A stretch of DNA of 49,890 bases from Didymodactylos carnosus (taxonomy: Eukaryota; Rotifera; Eurotatoria; Philodinida; Philodinidae): assembly GCA_905250885.1 (NCBI GenBank), contig CAJNOQ010000465.1:1-49890 (forward strand). Direction: 5' to 3'. A program made the translations under genes and the position numbers. The notes beneath the pieces are model-generated. The model had not been told where the DNA came from, ran no database searches, and saw only the letters and a program-made list of their open reading frames with translations. This document shows, piece by piece, positions 34,984-48,122 of the stretch. How positions within the stretch are numbered: position 1 is the stretch's first letter; the number at the start of each line of letters is the position of its first letter.

Positions 34984-35327
34984 TTCGATACCGACTTGAA
35001 AGTGTACGACGATCCAAAAAAAGATAGTTTGTTTGTTAGCATTCAGATCATTCATTGTATTAAACACAACGCTCGTTTATTAAAGTCATTAAACGTCTAT
35101 TTTCGACTCGAGCTGGTGATTTCTTATCATTAAATATCAATGATCAAGTATTTTCAATTCTAATACGTTAGCAAGCTCTTTATGAGGAACAAATGGTTGC
35201 TATAGAGAGTAGACGTAAAGTTACCAAATGATCCTATACTGATGAACTCTACAGAAAAAGATATGTGTCAGCTTTATGGAATCAAATTCGCCACTTCTGT
35301 TCATCAATTAACTGTTCAACCAAATAA
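34984..35327 (+). pseudogene. Decayed coding fragment, unknown family
   Basis: One frame reads FDTDLKVYDDPKKDSLFVSI, QIIHCIKHNARLLKSLNVYF. After a shift near 35105 another frame reads FSTRAGDFLSLNINDQVFSI, stop, QALYEEQMVAIESRRKVTK, stop, SYTDELYRKRYVSALWNQIR. Protein-like composition over more than 100 codons with one shift and two stops suggests a dead gene. I cannot name the family. Confidence 0.35.
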
Positions 35328-35731
35328 GACTGCTCAAGAGTCTCGAATCTGTGTATATATAAACTCAACCGTACATCCTTGAAATTAGAAAAAATCTACG
35401 CATTTTTCTAACTAATTTTCGTCAGAAGAGTTTCACCTGAGCTGGGAAGGATAGTAATTTTATCGGTTACGTAGCACTACCAACGTTACTAGATATATAC
35501 ACGAAATTCTAGTAAAAAGACACGTTTTTTCATTGATGGCTGATATAGATTATGAAATCTGTCATTTACATAATTTAATCATTCAAAATAGTTTCTCATC
35601 CTGTCAGCGAAAAGTGTTATGATGCTGTTACGATATCGTGGTTTGATTTTGTGTCACTATTATGGAATAAAGCACAATTTATTCATATTAGATGGCGGAA
35701 AAAAGCAGCAACTGTAAATCCCAGTTAGTAG

Positions 35732-38700
35732 TTAATAATTTCCATCTTTAGACACTGGATTAACAATACCCGCTTCGACTGCTTCAAATACGGTATATGG
35801 ATCTTGATCAGCGCTAATATGTAAGGCATCTGAATATAATTCTTGCAATTCATCAAAATAAATAGTATAAGCCTGATAACGTTTTCGTACAATTTCTTCG
35901 TCATCCTGATGATGCTTAATTAGACGAGACTTAGTTTGTTGTGTTGATGGTGGATTATCTTGTGAATGATATCGTTCACCAGTGATAGGATCTAACTGGC
36001 GATTTGTTAATCGTTCAATGGCTATATCAATAGGGATATCCAAGAAAAATACCCTGAATTAAAGCAAAAACAACTTCAGAACTTATTAATTACTTTTCAA
36101 ATTAATAACGATTGGTGCAAATTTTCTGCCTTTTTTGCTTTGAATACTGCTACCCTATGGCATGGCGTAAGAAATTAATTTTTGTCTTCATAGAGAACTT
36201 AAAAATTGAATAACATATGATGAAAATGCTACAAACGGCTAAATCTTACAGACTATAGGTAATTCAACACAAAGAACCTCATACTATCTTAGAAAGTTGT
36301 TGGGTTGCTAGTCATTTTTGTGATCAGGCGGATATGAAACGAAGGGCAAGTATGGTTTTCATCGCTTTGAGATCTCCTGAACATCTTTGTGTCCTTGGCC
36401 GATTCCAGTAGGTAGTCCTCTTTTATGGATGAATGAGGCAAAAAGTAACACATAATTTCACATATATGCTCGTCGACGTCAAGAACCCATGTGACTCGCA
36501 GATGAACATTATGACTTTTAAGCATGTAGAACGTATTTTGTAAATATAAAATTCTTGGCTCTAAATACGCTAAAACTGGGGAAAGAGTTAGCCCGTTCAC
36601 TAAACACAAATTAACTTCTTATGCAGACAGCATCATAGGATAACAGTATTCATAAGAAAAAGGAAGAAACTTTTACATCATTCATTGTTTACCGAGTTGG
36701 TTGAAAACCAGATCTTGCTAAACTTTCAGCTTGTTCTCGTGTTCGCGGGAATCCAATAAGTATCCATCCTTTTGTCACACAATCTAATTGACTTAAACGT
36801 TCACGAATTATTTGCAATAATAAACTATCGGGTACTAAAAGAAAAATAAGCTAGGCGAGCAGGGGAACGATAAATAGTATGAGGAGTACATACCAAATGT
36901 TTGTCGTTCTACATAAGGTTTCATGGCATTTCCAACAGCTGTTTTATTAACAACTTGTTGTTTTATCAGTGTTGGAATTGATACTAAAGAAAGTACTCAA
37001 ATCTCAGTGCTCGTGTATCGAAAATTGTGTAAGAAATTAAATTTATATTCTCACCAATTGGTATGTCATATTTTCTTGATATTTGTGCCGCAACTGATTT
37101 TCTTCCAGAACCAGTTGGTCCTAATATAGCTACTCTTGGTGTACGTGGTGCAACTGAGCGGGCTTTTTTCGAGACAAATGAATAGGCTTGTGAGAGTAAA
37201 TCATTCATTGGCTGATCGGCGTTTATTGTGCGACTCACAGATTTAAAACAATCTTTGATACCGTCGATATTTCTAAAAATAATCAGAGACAACCAACGGA
37301 TGTCAATATTGACAAGAGATTTGTGCATTTACCTTCTATAATCTTTTAATCGCATATGCATAGCTTTTTCTGAACTTTCTTCTGGAAAAACGAGTCGTTC
37401 TTCAACATCTCTACTCGGTGCATTCCATGTAATGTGATAGATTTCTAGAAAGCGGAATACGAAAGAGATGATGAAAAAACTGCTTCTCAAAACTTGAATG
37501 ACATATTACTGGCAGAGTTTGTACTATCCACTTCCAAAAAACAGGAACAATAGAGCATTTTTCTCCTTCGAAAAATAGGAAAGTTAATAATTCTTTTTTG
37601 AGAAACACAAGAAATAAGCGAATGCCGAAAAATGGCAAGTGAAATTTATCACAATGTGTTAAATAATGTATTGCTAGGCATAAACTAAACATTCACTTGA
37701 CGTTTATTTAAAAAATTTTATACAGCATTCAAACATAGTTATACATAATCGTAGATATGGATCGCTGATTTGATTCACGTAAGATGCAGAGACTTTCTAA
37801 CAGATTTCACCCCGGTAAACAGTAAAACTGCAGAAAAACGTCAAAATTCAGGAAAAACAGGACAAATACGAAGCCTGCACTGAACAAAGCGACAACGTCT
37901 TATGTTCACATAAACGTTATTCTATAAAATTTTATCCTGTTTTTTAGTACGACATAATGTATTTCACATACCTTTTGTTCTAGGATCAACGCGTTTTCCT
38001 GCAGCTCGTTCCACCATGACATTGTCTGGAGCTTCCAGACAAACTTAAACAAAAACAAAAAAATGATACACCTGCTATTTGTTTTACATTAGCTGAAAGA
38101 AGATCTTACCTACATGTTTTGGACAAACACCCTTTGCTTGCAAGGCTAATGTTTGTTCTCTTGTTGTTGGAAACCCGACAATAACCCATCCCCTACGTAT
38201 ACAATCGAAATCTCTCAAGCGTTCATCGTATAATTGAGCCCATAATGTTGCTGAGACATTTTCCTATATCAAAAAAAACATTTTTCGTTGATGTCACAGC
38301 TGCACAACAGAATTAACCTACTAAACTTGGATCTCGTGGAAGTTTATCTTTCAGTTTACTTGGCGCTTCACTTAATAGATCTTCAGGTTGTATCAAGATG
38401 GTGTTTAGTTTTTTGCACAATAATTTTGCCAGTGTTTTACGGCCAGACGAGGGTGGACCAATGATAACGATTTTTGGAGCTATAAAAAACACAATAAAAT
38501 GTTCTCCTCATAAATAAAGAATTGTAAGGATTTCTAACCATCGGTATCTTTCTTCAATAAATCAACCAGATACGTAATAGGATCGCTTGGGCGCTCAACA
38601 AGCAACGAAGATATGCAGCGCTAAATGAAATAATAAAATTGACTACAATAAAAACAGTCTGTTCAGAGAAATCTCTGTAAAAGAACTTTGAAGCAGCAGA

Positions 38701-39117
38701 TAGAAGTGGCTCTTAACTCTTCTCCAGTGCCGCAAGTAGGAGTCAAACATTAGAAGGATGTAAAACTAAGAAGCAGTGTGAATCAAATAAAGATAGTCCG
38801 TGAAGTAGAAATCTGTAGAAGCACTGTGAAAAAACTAATTTTTTAATAACCTTTCAGTGGAAAAACACGCTAATATTCATTCATTTGGACGGTGCGCACC
38901 CTCCCAGTATTTGTGACCCTCTTCTGCTCTATCATCAGCTTTAAATGATATTTTGTTTATTTCATAGCAACTTAGCAAATGAAACTTTTCTACTGACTCT
39001 TCAGATCGTCCGTACACCAACAACTCCTCATACCTGAAAGAGTTCAAACAAGGAATGTTTTTCAGCATATAGGAGAAACTCCGGCGAAATAGTGACTGGT
39101 CGTTTGGATTGATCCAT
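35732..39117 (-). CDS. AK8: Adenylate kinase 8 (tandem two-domain, cilium-associated)
   Basis: Ten exons join in frame: 39117-39034, 38620-38539, 38479-38322, 38263-38110, 38043-37972, 37444-37333, 37272-37055, 36983-36894, 36834-36693 and 36053-35732, giving 477 residues (human AK8 479). Two adenylate-kinase units are present: residues ~57-210 ([43 protein letters not shown]) and ~270-440 ([43 protein letters not shown]). The C-terminal [19 protein letters not shown] matches AK8. It interconverts AMP, ADP and ATP, and in animals is linked to motile cilia. Odd point: both P-loops read GRK[ST] where GK[ST] is expected, placing Arg at the phosphate-binding Lys. All introns are GT-AG; no frame damage. 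Confidence 0.95.
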
Positions 39118-40379
39118 GTGTCTTGTATCAGCAGATGAAGAGAGAGAGATAACCACGACTGTTGATGTATGTATACACGAGGGAAAATATGACATTTTTA
39201 TCGTTGAGCACCATAACAACGGCCATAGTGATTAGTGTGCAACAAATGATTAATCAACTTCCCTTAAACTTCTCAAAATTAATCTTCTGTTGACTATTTT
39301 ATCAGTAAAGAAAAAAACCGACAATAGTGACATATCGATATATTACACGTTTCTGCAGTAGCTTTAGTTCAACATTTACTACAAAACCATCATTCTTACA
39401 CAAGCTATTTTTCAAAATTAGCTCATTTTTTAACTGTAAGCTGAATATCTAATTGAAAATTTAACAAAATGTTTTGACAGAACAGAGCACTCACGTGTAA
39501 TGTGGCTCCGTTATACTATTCAGTAATCTTTGTTTTACCCATAGACGTCTATGATGTCCATTGTGGCAAACCAAAGCACACAGAACAGGACAGGAACGAA
39601 AGAAAAAGAATAATATACATTTATTTTATTTTATTTTTATTTTATTTTAAATATGTATATCTATCGAGTATATATTGAATTCTCGTCTAAAATTAACATA
39701 GGGACCTAAACAGAAATAAAGCAAAAATTCGTAATAAAAGATAAAACATTTAATTGGGCTAGGGAAACAAAACACAGTAGTGAGAGAAGAAAACAAAATA
39801 AATCTTGGATATTAACAAGATACAGGATGGAAATTTAAACAAAAGCACAAAACACACATTGTTGAAATGTGTGAAAAATTAAAACAAAAAAATAAAATGA
39901 AATAAGTTTGTATGATACTGAGGAATCAAAACGTGTATATATATATATTTATATATATATGACAATGATTTTTTTTGGATTTTGGTTTGCAAGTATGTTT
40001 CTGTATTCCAACTTTAACAGCAGAGAAAGCAACATTATTCTCATACTTTAGGATAATCATTTAAAGAAACCTAGCATTTTATCTTGACAGTTATCTTAAT
40101 CTTTTTTATTGGATTCTTTTCTCATTTATATGAGGTATTCGAAAGACTTGAACAGCGTTACAGGATAGAATCTTCTCTATCATTGTTTTTCTTTAGAATT
40201 GTATTTTTTGTAATATGAGTTTTAGATACAGTTTGCGTATTTAATTCTTGATTTCTTCATCCGAGAGAAACCGCCTTCGCATTTTAGTCTGACACAATTT
40301 TTTACCTTATGCTCATTTTTAACGTTTTATTCAATGTCTTGTTGTTATTATGATCTCTATACCAAAACAAATTTTTAAA
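39118..40379. promoter_or_regulatory. Divergent upstream region of AK8 and the AT-hook gene
   Basis: 1.26 kb between two divergent start codons, so it should hold both promoters and 5' leaders. It includes repeated TTTTATTTTATTT at 39615-39650 and a TATATA run at 39936-39960. No specific promoter motif can be singled out in such AT-rich DNA. Confidence 0.4.
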
Positions 40380-40865
40380 ATGGATGAAGCAATTAATTTA
40401 TCATCATCAAAAACGGAGTTTGGTGATGCGATTAATGAGTCAGATGTTGAGGAAGAAGATGAAGACCAAAATCGTGGAAGTGGTCATCAATTTGATCAAG
40501 AGTACGAAGAAGATGAAGAAATCGTATCCGACGATGAATTGGATGATGAATCGAAGAATTTCGGAATTAATCAAAATTTAAAACAAGGAGATATTGAACA
40601 AGTAAGCTTTTTTATTTATTTTCATGCTAGAATGTAAACAAATAGTAAGATGTATTTTTACTGGCATGAAAAATACTAGCTCATTCTCCACGACAGGTTG
40701 AGGGAAAAGTTTTAACGCATTATTAATTGCTAACTGCTTCATTTTCTCTGTATTGAAAAAATAAGTTTGGTACACCATCAGTTATACATAATTTCTTCTT
40801 TTAGGAATTAGAAAACGAGAATGAGAATGGAGACGGAGATCTGGAAATCGAAGCAGATGAAGAAG

Positions 40866-40896
<31 letters not shown>

Positions 40897-43378
40897 TGTC
40901 ATAAGGATGGGTGATGGTGATCAAGAAGAGTATGAGAGTAATAATACAACAAGCAAGGCTCAAAATAATCGAGCTATTTCGCAAAATTACTTAACAACAC
41001 CCATTGCTGTATCACTCATACCGAAATGTGAAGATTTAAAACAACATCAGGCTCGTCGTAAAGGCGTACCAAAACGTTTAGATACGTTGCATCGAGATAA
41101 TCATGTTAAAATTGCAAAACAACGAATTGTTATTAATAACAACAATAATAATCATAATTCTCATCATACAAATAATGGAAATGGAGTTTTACCTCATGAT
41201 GACCGATATATCAAAAGTGAAGATGACGAGGAACAAGAAGATGAGTTCATTCAACGACAACAACAAAATGGACATCATCAAAAATATTTTATACACACGA
41301 CAAATTATAATGATGAAAACGAGAATTTAGAATATGAAAATGGTAGTGGTCGTGATGATATCGACGATATTGTAACAAATGTCTTACAATCAATTGTTGA
41401 AACAGTGCACAAAAAATATAGACAACAACAAATTAAAAAAACACCTATACCACAGAAAAATAAAGAACCAACAACCTTTAAAAAAGAAGAACAGCAACAA
41501 CAGACAATGGATCATCGAAAAATGATGTTAATGTTGGCAGCCGCTGCTGTTACACCACCGACAAAAGAAAAGTCAGCAAACAAACAAAATGCCGCTAAAA
41601 ATTTTGGACAGTTACCATCTACTAAACACGAAAAATTCAATCAAAATCAACGAAAGCAATCAACAAGTGATAATAATCATACAAGGTATGTAATAAATAC
41701 GTCTGATCAGCGAAAATGTTCTTGTATCAGTAACAATTTTCTTTTAGTAAATTATCGAATCAAAAATCCTCTTCATTACCAAATTCAAATTCTCCATTAT
41801 TATCAACGTTTAAACAATTGATGCATCTAAACCAACAAAAACAACTTTCTCAAGAACATCACAAGTTAAAATTACAGCAACAGTTAATGAAACATCAAAT
41901 TGACAATCAAGACAGACAAAAACAAACCCAATCACATGATTTACCTCAACCACAAGCTAAAAGACAAAAAACATCGTCTACAAATCCTGCGTCTGAGTAT
42001 GCAACTGCCTTCAATGCAAAACAAAATACCCAAATGTTATGGGAGATGGCGCAAATGTTAGCTTCAAATGCTGCACCACCTGTAGATGAAATGCCGTTTA
42101 GTTCCATTCTCAAATCTCAGTTACTTGGACAACAGCAGAAGCCATCGTCAAATAAAGTTGGTCGACCTCCGAAGCAACAACAAATAGGAACAAGTTTAGG
42201 TAAATGCACAAGACGACTTCAAAAACAATGTATAATAGACTCTTAAAAAATGAATTACAAAATTTCTTTTTATGTTTATATTCTAAAATGAAACCTTTTG
42301 GTCTACCTCATGGCTGATTTGATTAATCAACTAAATCTTAACCTTACTCCTTTACTGCATTTTAGCTCCAATGAGGTCAAGTACCAATGTACCGAATGGT
42401 AAACATTCATCATCATCGTCATCAAAACAACAACAACCTACTGCTACTAAACAAACCTCGCAGCCTGATCGTCCTGCTGTATTCAAAACACAAACAAATC
42501 CATCATTATCACCACCTCCATCCTCCTCTTCGAGTTTTGATCCATTACGTGGTTTTGCTCCTCGACGACGTGGTCGACCACCAAAATACGTAACAGAACG
42601 TCCACATTTATCGGATGTCTTACAATCTGCATCAGGAACAAATGACCCTACGGCACTCTCAGCTGCATTTTTGGCTGCCATGACTGCTGCGTCATCATCT
42701 TCGATAACAGGTATGAGCACGTACTCAAAACAGAAACGATAGGGATAAAGCCTTTTCCTTTTGTCACTTTTTTATATGCCGATCTAATTATAGTGTTCTG
42801 TGATTATTTAGTTCTTCTGTTTAGACCACGAAAATCAACATATTCAACCCTACGAACAATTATTATCTGCTATGTCGTCAGATCGTTCGACGTCGTCGAC
42901 ATTAGATTTATTATCGACATTTGCAGCTAAATCATCAAATGGCTCTCATCAACCGTCAACATTTTCATCTTTAAGCGCATTTCAATCTTTATTGAATTCT
43001 GAATCATTAAAAACACATACATCTCATCTAGCAAGAAATGGTGTACCGGCTTCATTGTTAAAACATTCGGGACATTCTCGATCACATCATCAACATGCTA
43101 CACAAGCACAACCTACAACTCACTGGACACCTCCCAAAACTACATCAACAAGTCCAATATCCTCATCTGGAAATGATAATTCACAACCAAAGAAAAGAGG
43201 ACCAGGGCGTCCACCAAAGAATCAGACACTACTCATGACTGCACCGCCAACAACTCATGCTCAATATCAATCGAAATCCAAAAATCCACCAACAATGGTG
43301 CCACCCGCAATTAATCAACATTTAAATGCGGCGTTAGCTCTAGCTAACTCAAAATTAAATTCTGATATTAGAAAATAG
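40380..43378 (+). CDS. AT-hook DNA-binding protein with acidic N-terminus
   Basis: Five exons, 40380-40601, 40805-41685, 41748-42199, 42366-42710 and 42825-43378, join in frame to 817 residues. An in-frame ATG at 40350 would add ten residues; 40380 has the better context (AAAATGG). Residues ~20-105 are very acidic, ending in a Glu run encoded by a (GAA)n microsatellite. The middle is Asn/Gln/Lys rich. Three AT-hooks bind the minor groove of AT-rich DNA: VGRPPK (~505), RRRGRPPK (~585) and KRGPGRPPK (~757). The segment AAFNAKQNTQMLWEMAQMLA-like helix near 440 may be a small interaction motif. A chromatin or transcription role is inferred; no catalytic domain is present and no orthologue is recognised. 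Confidence 0.85.
40856..40895 (+). repeat. (GAA)n microsatellite coding for a Glu run
   Basis: About 12 consecutive GAA codons within exon 2 of the AT-hook gene, giving a polyglutamate tract. Length polymorphism would stay in frame. Confidence 0.85.
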
Positions 43379-45594
43379 AGGCATGATTTCATGTTTTAGT
43401 AAGTACAATATCAGTTTCGAAAATATCCTTTATCTAGTTTTCAATTTTCTCATTTTAGTACTGATATTTGTATCAACAAAAAAAAATGATCTAATCAATG
43501 AATGTTTCATTGTTCTTTTTGATTTTCAATCCAAAACGCAGATATTGCTGTTATTTTTTGTTTTGTTTTTGTTTCTCGTTTGTTTCGTTATACATTCTTC
43601 CATTTGTTTTCATTCCATTTTCCGGTTGTGTAACAAGAGATATCTACATTCTTCCGTGAATTCTGCTTTTTTGTTTTTTTTACCAGGCTACTTCGTATAT
43701 CTGTGAAAATACACTTTTTTTTCTGTTTCGGGTATGTGTGTGTATAACTTATTTTAGATTAAACACTGCATTTGTTATTCCTCTCAAGCATTTGTCTGAT
43801 GTTTTTCTCCTTTCAGAAAATGGTAGCTATTATATTTTATTGCGTCCATTGCACAGCAAGATCTCAGTTTTCTTGATCTCTTTTTTCTTTTTTTGTTTGT
43901 TTGTTAGTTTTAACCAGTGAATGATGGAATATGAGAGAGTAACAACAACATTCTTCTATGCGTTTGGTTATTCAATAGTACTTAAAAATGTTACTCTAAA
44001 ATAAACATTCCGTGTGTTGTTTTTGTTGTATATTTCTTTGTGTACATATATTTTGATATGAAAAAGCATGCACACGTTGTTTTCTTTTTCTTTTTCTTAT
44101 TGTAGAAAAATGAACTTTAGGAAGTTGTATTCTTGATCTCTTTTTTTTATTCAAAAAATAACAACATCAAATTAAATTATGCTACTGTTAATATTTGACG
44201 TGAGCATTTAGTACTCTGAACAAAATCTGTTTTCTTCCTCCTCAAATACTTATATATTTTTTTGTTGAAATTAGTTTTCTTGTGGTATATTTTTGAGTGA
44301 GAAAGGCTCTCTTTTTGTGAGATTCTCCTACCTGGTATCTCCCAAAGAAGATACAGAGGATTTAAGATAAACCGGCATTTGTCTCGAATATGGAATTATA
44401 AGCATTTTTCTCTTATAATTGGAATATTTTCATCTAGTAACAACAATCAACTAGGATCTTTGGTACTTATGGATTTTTGAGCAGTATATTTTAAAAGTTT
44501 CGATAGAAACTGTTCATGATCAGTTTTTCTTAATAGAAAGGCAGAAAACTCTGAGAGATATAATGTTCGCAAATAGTCACATTCTAGACGCTTTTCTTTT
44601 TTTGTTCTTTTCTCTGGTTAAATATTTGTTACAGTCAGTTCGGTGATTGTTTATTTGATCAAAAAACCCATCTAACTGGATAACATTTGTCTAGAAGTAT
44701 GAAAATCTTTTTTTCAAATAGAACTACTGCAGCTTCATGGAGTAATTAAATTACTGATAACTTTAATGAGAACTGATTTCATACCTACCATCAATGGGCA
44801 ACGAAAGCTTCGAAATTATAAATTTTTGCCTAAAACTTTGAGTGCTAAAAAGATGTTTGTGTATTTTTAAACCTAAAGTGTAAGTACCTAAGCGTTCTAC
44901 ATCACCTCCTTTATTCTGGCATTTAGTTTGTGTGCAGTTATTTTTTCCCTTCCAAAGATGTTGTGAAATAAAAACAGAGTTCTAATTATTTGTTTTATTA
45001 TGTACGTATTTTTCTTTGTTTCTTTCTCTCTTTCTTTTTAACCATGAATAGTGCTGATATGAAACTAAAGAATTCTTTTGTTATTGTTTATTTGTTTTAA
45101 TGAATACAATTCTTTGGTGCACACGCTATGTGTTTATCTTCTGAAGAAAGTTGTGTATACAGATGTTGATAGATGAACAAGAATAAAAAATAATGTTTTT
45201 TTTTGTTTTGTTGGTATAAACTTTTTTATTTGTAAAAAAGAAAAGATGAGAAGAAATTTATTACTATTATATTATATGTGTACATAGTCAGTTATTATAG
45301 ACGATATGGTTATATGTATATATATATAAATAAACAAAATACAAATTTGATATGGTAGGAAAATGTTGTTTGATAATGTAAGCGTAAATGATCTGAGTGC
45401 TCTCTAAGAGATTCATAGGATATTCTACATGTTTATGAGTCAGCCGGGCCTATATTTGTTTACTCGTTTTCAGCGAATACATGTTTATATTTAGTAAAGA
45501 CAATATTTACTCAAGGATTGCATAAGTATGAGTTACCTCTCGAAAATTGATTGAATCATTGGTTTTTCTCCTCATCATTTTAACTTTTTTTTAG
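43379..45594. other. 3' UTR and intergenic region after the AT-hook gene
   Basis: T-rich sequence; several open frames (for example 43383-43706) encode only Phe/Leu/Ile-rich low-complexity peptides and look like untranslated sequence. A candidate poly(A) signal AATAAA lies near 44001. No gene is supported. Confidence 0.5.
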
Positions 45595-45604
45595 AAATTA
45601 TAAA
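45582..45604 (+). promoter_or_regulatory. Splice acceptor 10 nt before TRMT44 start
   Basis: AACTTTTTTTTTAG ending at 45594 is a near-ideal 3' splice site only ten bases before the ATG. It is either the end of a 5' UTR intron or a spliced-leader trans-splicing site, as known in rotifers; no exon can be seen upstream. Confidence 0.5.
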
Positions 45605-48122
45605 ATGACTGAATCTGGTGATTCATTTCAGTTATGTTTTCAATTAGATAATATTTGCACAGATCCTGAACGTTTCTTATCGGCTATTTCTACTTATGTT
45701 AACAAAGTTCATGTTCTAAATAAACGTGTATCAACTGCTATTTTAGCAAAATCTTTGTCAAAACAAGATTTCAAGTTTTTACAATCAATATATCCTCAAA
45801 TAACTGCAAATTTCTATATCGATAAACGACAATTACTCTCAAAAAATTCTCAATTATATTCAGATGTTGAAGAATATATTTTGTACGATCACTTATCGAA
45901 CAATGTGACATTCTTTCCGGTAAATAAAGAAATTACAAGTGAGTAAAAGAGCCTTGAGCTGTATCAAACGGACGTAGAAACATGTTTTTATACCGAAATT
46001 ATTCAAGAAGATCGAACTATGTTCAAACAATCATAAATTCTGTCTAACAAAAATAACCACAGTTATTTTTTTTTTGTTGTATTTTTATTTACTAACTGCC
46101 CTTTTTTCGTTATTTTCCTTCTAGTTTCATTTCCACATGAAACATCGAGAAGACCTTGTAGCCCGTTGATTCCGTACTGCATTGAGCTAACAAATGAAAA
46201 TAATCTAAGATTATTAGTATCATCTACATCAGAATGTGATAATAAAACAATGGAGTGGTTTAAACAAATATTGTTAAAAAAATTGTCAACGTGGTGTCAG
46301 TTAAAAGATGCATGTAGTTCTGAGCAAACGACACTAAAATTAATTAATATTACACAATATCAAAAACAATATGAATATTTAAAACAAAAATATGGAAAAT
46401 ATTTGATAGAAAATTGGCAAGAACTAACCGATCCACAAAAACACGTTCATGAAGATATAGGCAAGTAACATTAATTTAGCAAGAAAGATATGTAACGAAT
46501 AAAATTATATACGGCACAGAATTGTATCGTTATTTTTATTATACAACGTATCTCGGTTAAAAAAACATAATAAAACTATTCTAACATTTTTCGTATCCAA
46601 AAGAGTTTCAGAATGTCATCTCATTTTTTCATGTAGAATTATTTGTTCTGTTTTAGGTATAGCAAGTTATTTAATAACTTATTGGAATGAAAATGCATGT
46701 AGAAATGAAAAACCGACATTTGTTGATTTTGGTTGTGGTAATGGTCTACTGACTTGTATTTTAAATAGCGAAGGTTATCGTGGTATTGGTATTGATATGA
46801 GAAAACGTCGTTCATGGAAATTATTTGATTCTTCTTCTACATCTTACTATCGTGAATTAACTATCGATCCACACAATACAATTCTTTTCAATTTGTTACT
46901 AGAACAAAAATTTTCCTATATCATTGGAAATCATTCAGATGAATTAACACCATGGATACCAGTTATGGCTCAACGTTTGAATATAAACTTTTTTTTATTA
47001 CCCTGTTGTTTTTATGATTTTGGTGGAAAAAAATTTACAACAAAAAAACACGAAAATCAAAATGATGCATATTTGAATTACGTTGAACAAATTTGTCAAG
47101 TACTCAATTTTGATGTTCAACGAGATAAGTTGAGAATACCATCAACTAAAGCCATTTGTTTTATCGGAAGAAGAAAAAATATTAATATGACTGGGGTATA
47201 TAAATATAGCGATTTTCTTTCTCACATTTTTATTCTTTTCTTAACGTTTACTTATTTTCAAGTATTAGAGAAACTACACAGCGTTGAACTAATTTAAACA
47301 ATCTAAGATGTCTAAGTTATCATCAAAAAGAGTTTTTGATCAGAATGGGAAAATTTATTAGATTGTTTCTGCTTATCAGTCATTATCTGGCGAAAATATT
47401 TTTTTGACAGTTGACCTGTAAAAATTGAAGTCTCCCAATTGTGATCGAAAACCATGCTGATAAAATTGGTTGATTGAATCTTGTTTTTCACTAATTAAGT
47501 TTTTAAAGTTTAATCATTATTATGCTGATGTATAAAAAGAGATTCATTTTGTTTTCAGCATTCCAATGATCACCAAGAATCAATTTCGACGTACAATGCT
47601 CGTGACCAAATATTAAAACATTTTGGTATTGATTTAGATTGTGTTACAGCTGAAAAAGAAACAAAACAATCATCACTGATGATAAACAAAAAGACAATTC
47701 TACAAAAAACAGTTAAATCTGATATTGCATTGATTCTTTTCAAATATATTTTACAAAATGGTAGTATATCAATACCAGATGCATATAACATTTTACCAAT
47801 GAATTTGAAAGAACAAATTAAATCTGAACCTGGTGGACTCAATTCTATAATTAAATCTTATAAAGAAATATTTTTACTATCAAATAATAATATACATATT
47901 GCTGATCCATTAGAAAATGATATGAAACAAAAACTATCTAAAAATGGTGGAAATGATCAAGTGATGAAAAATTTAAAAACAAAAATATGTTTTTTTCATT
48001 TTTATCATCCAGATGGATGTCCGTTAAACAGTGAGAGTTGTGCGTTTTCGCATGACTATAATGAAATTAAAAAATATGCAGCATACACCATTTTTGTATT
48101 GACAAATCATTTGATTGGCTGA
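45605..48122 (+). CDS. TRMT44: tRNA (uracil-2'-O)-methyltransferase, TRMT44-like
   Basis: Four exons, 45605-45938, 46125-46460, 46657-47195 and 47559-48122, join in frame to 590 residues. The SAM-binding motif is FVDFGCGNGLLTCILNSEGY, followed by GIGIDMRKRRSW; NFFLLPCCFYDFGGKKF is the second family hallmark. Near the C-terminus lies a CCCH zinc finger (KICFFHFYHPDGCPLNSESC, then AFSH), as in TRMT44/Trm44. The enzyme 2'-O-methylates uridine 44 of certain tRNA-Ser in the cytoplasm. Intron 2 uses a GC donor (ATATAG|GCAAGT) with a normal AG acceptor at 46656; only this reading keeps the frame. The end after the zinc finger may be spliced further; I used the first stop (TGA). It is followed closely by RPL36A on the same strand. 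Confidence 0.9.

Noticed and set aside
42352-42720. 122-codon minus-strand frame
   Set aside because: Antisense shadow of exon 4 of the AT-hook gene.
43383-43706. 107-codon hydrophobic frame after the AT-hook gene
   Set aside because: Phe/Leu/Ile-rich translation expected from a T-rich 3' UTR; immediately follows the stop codon.
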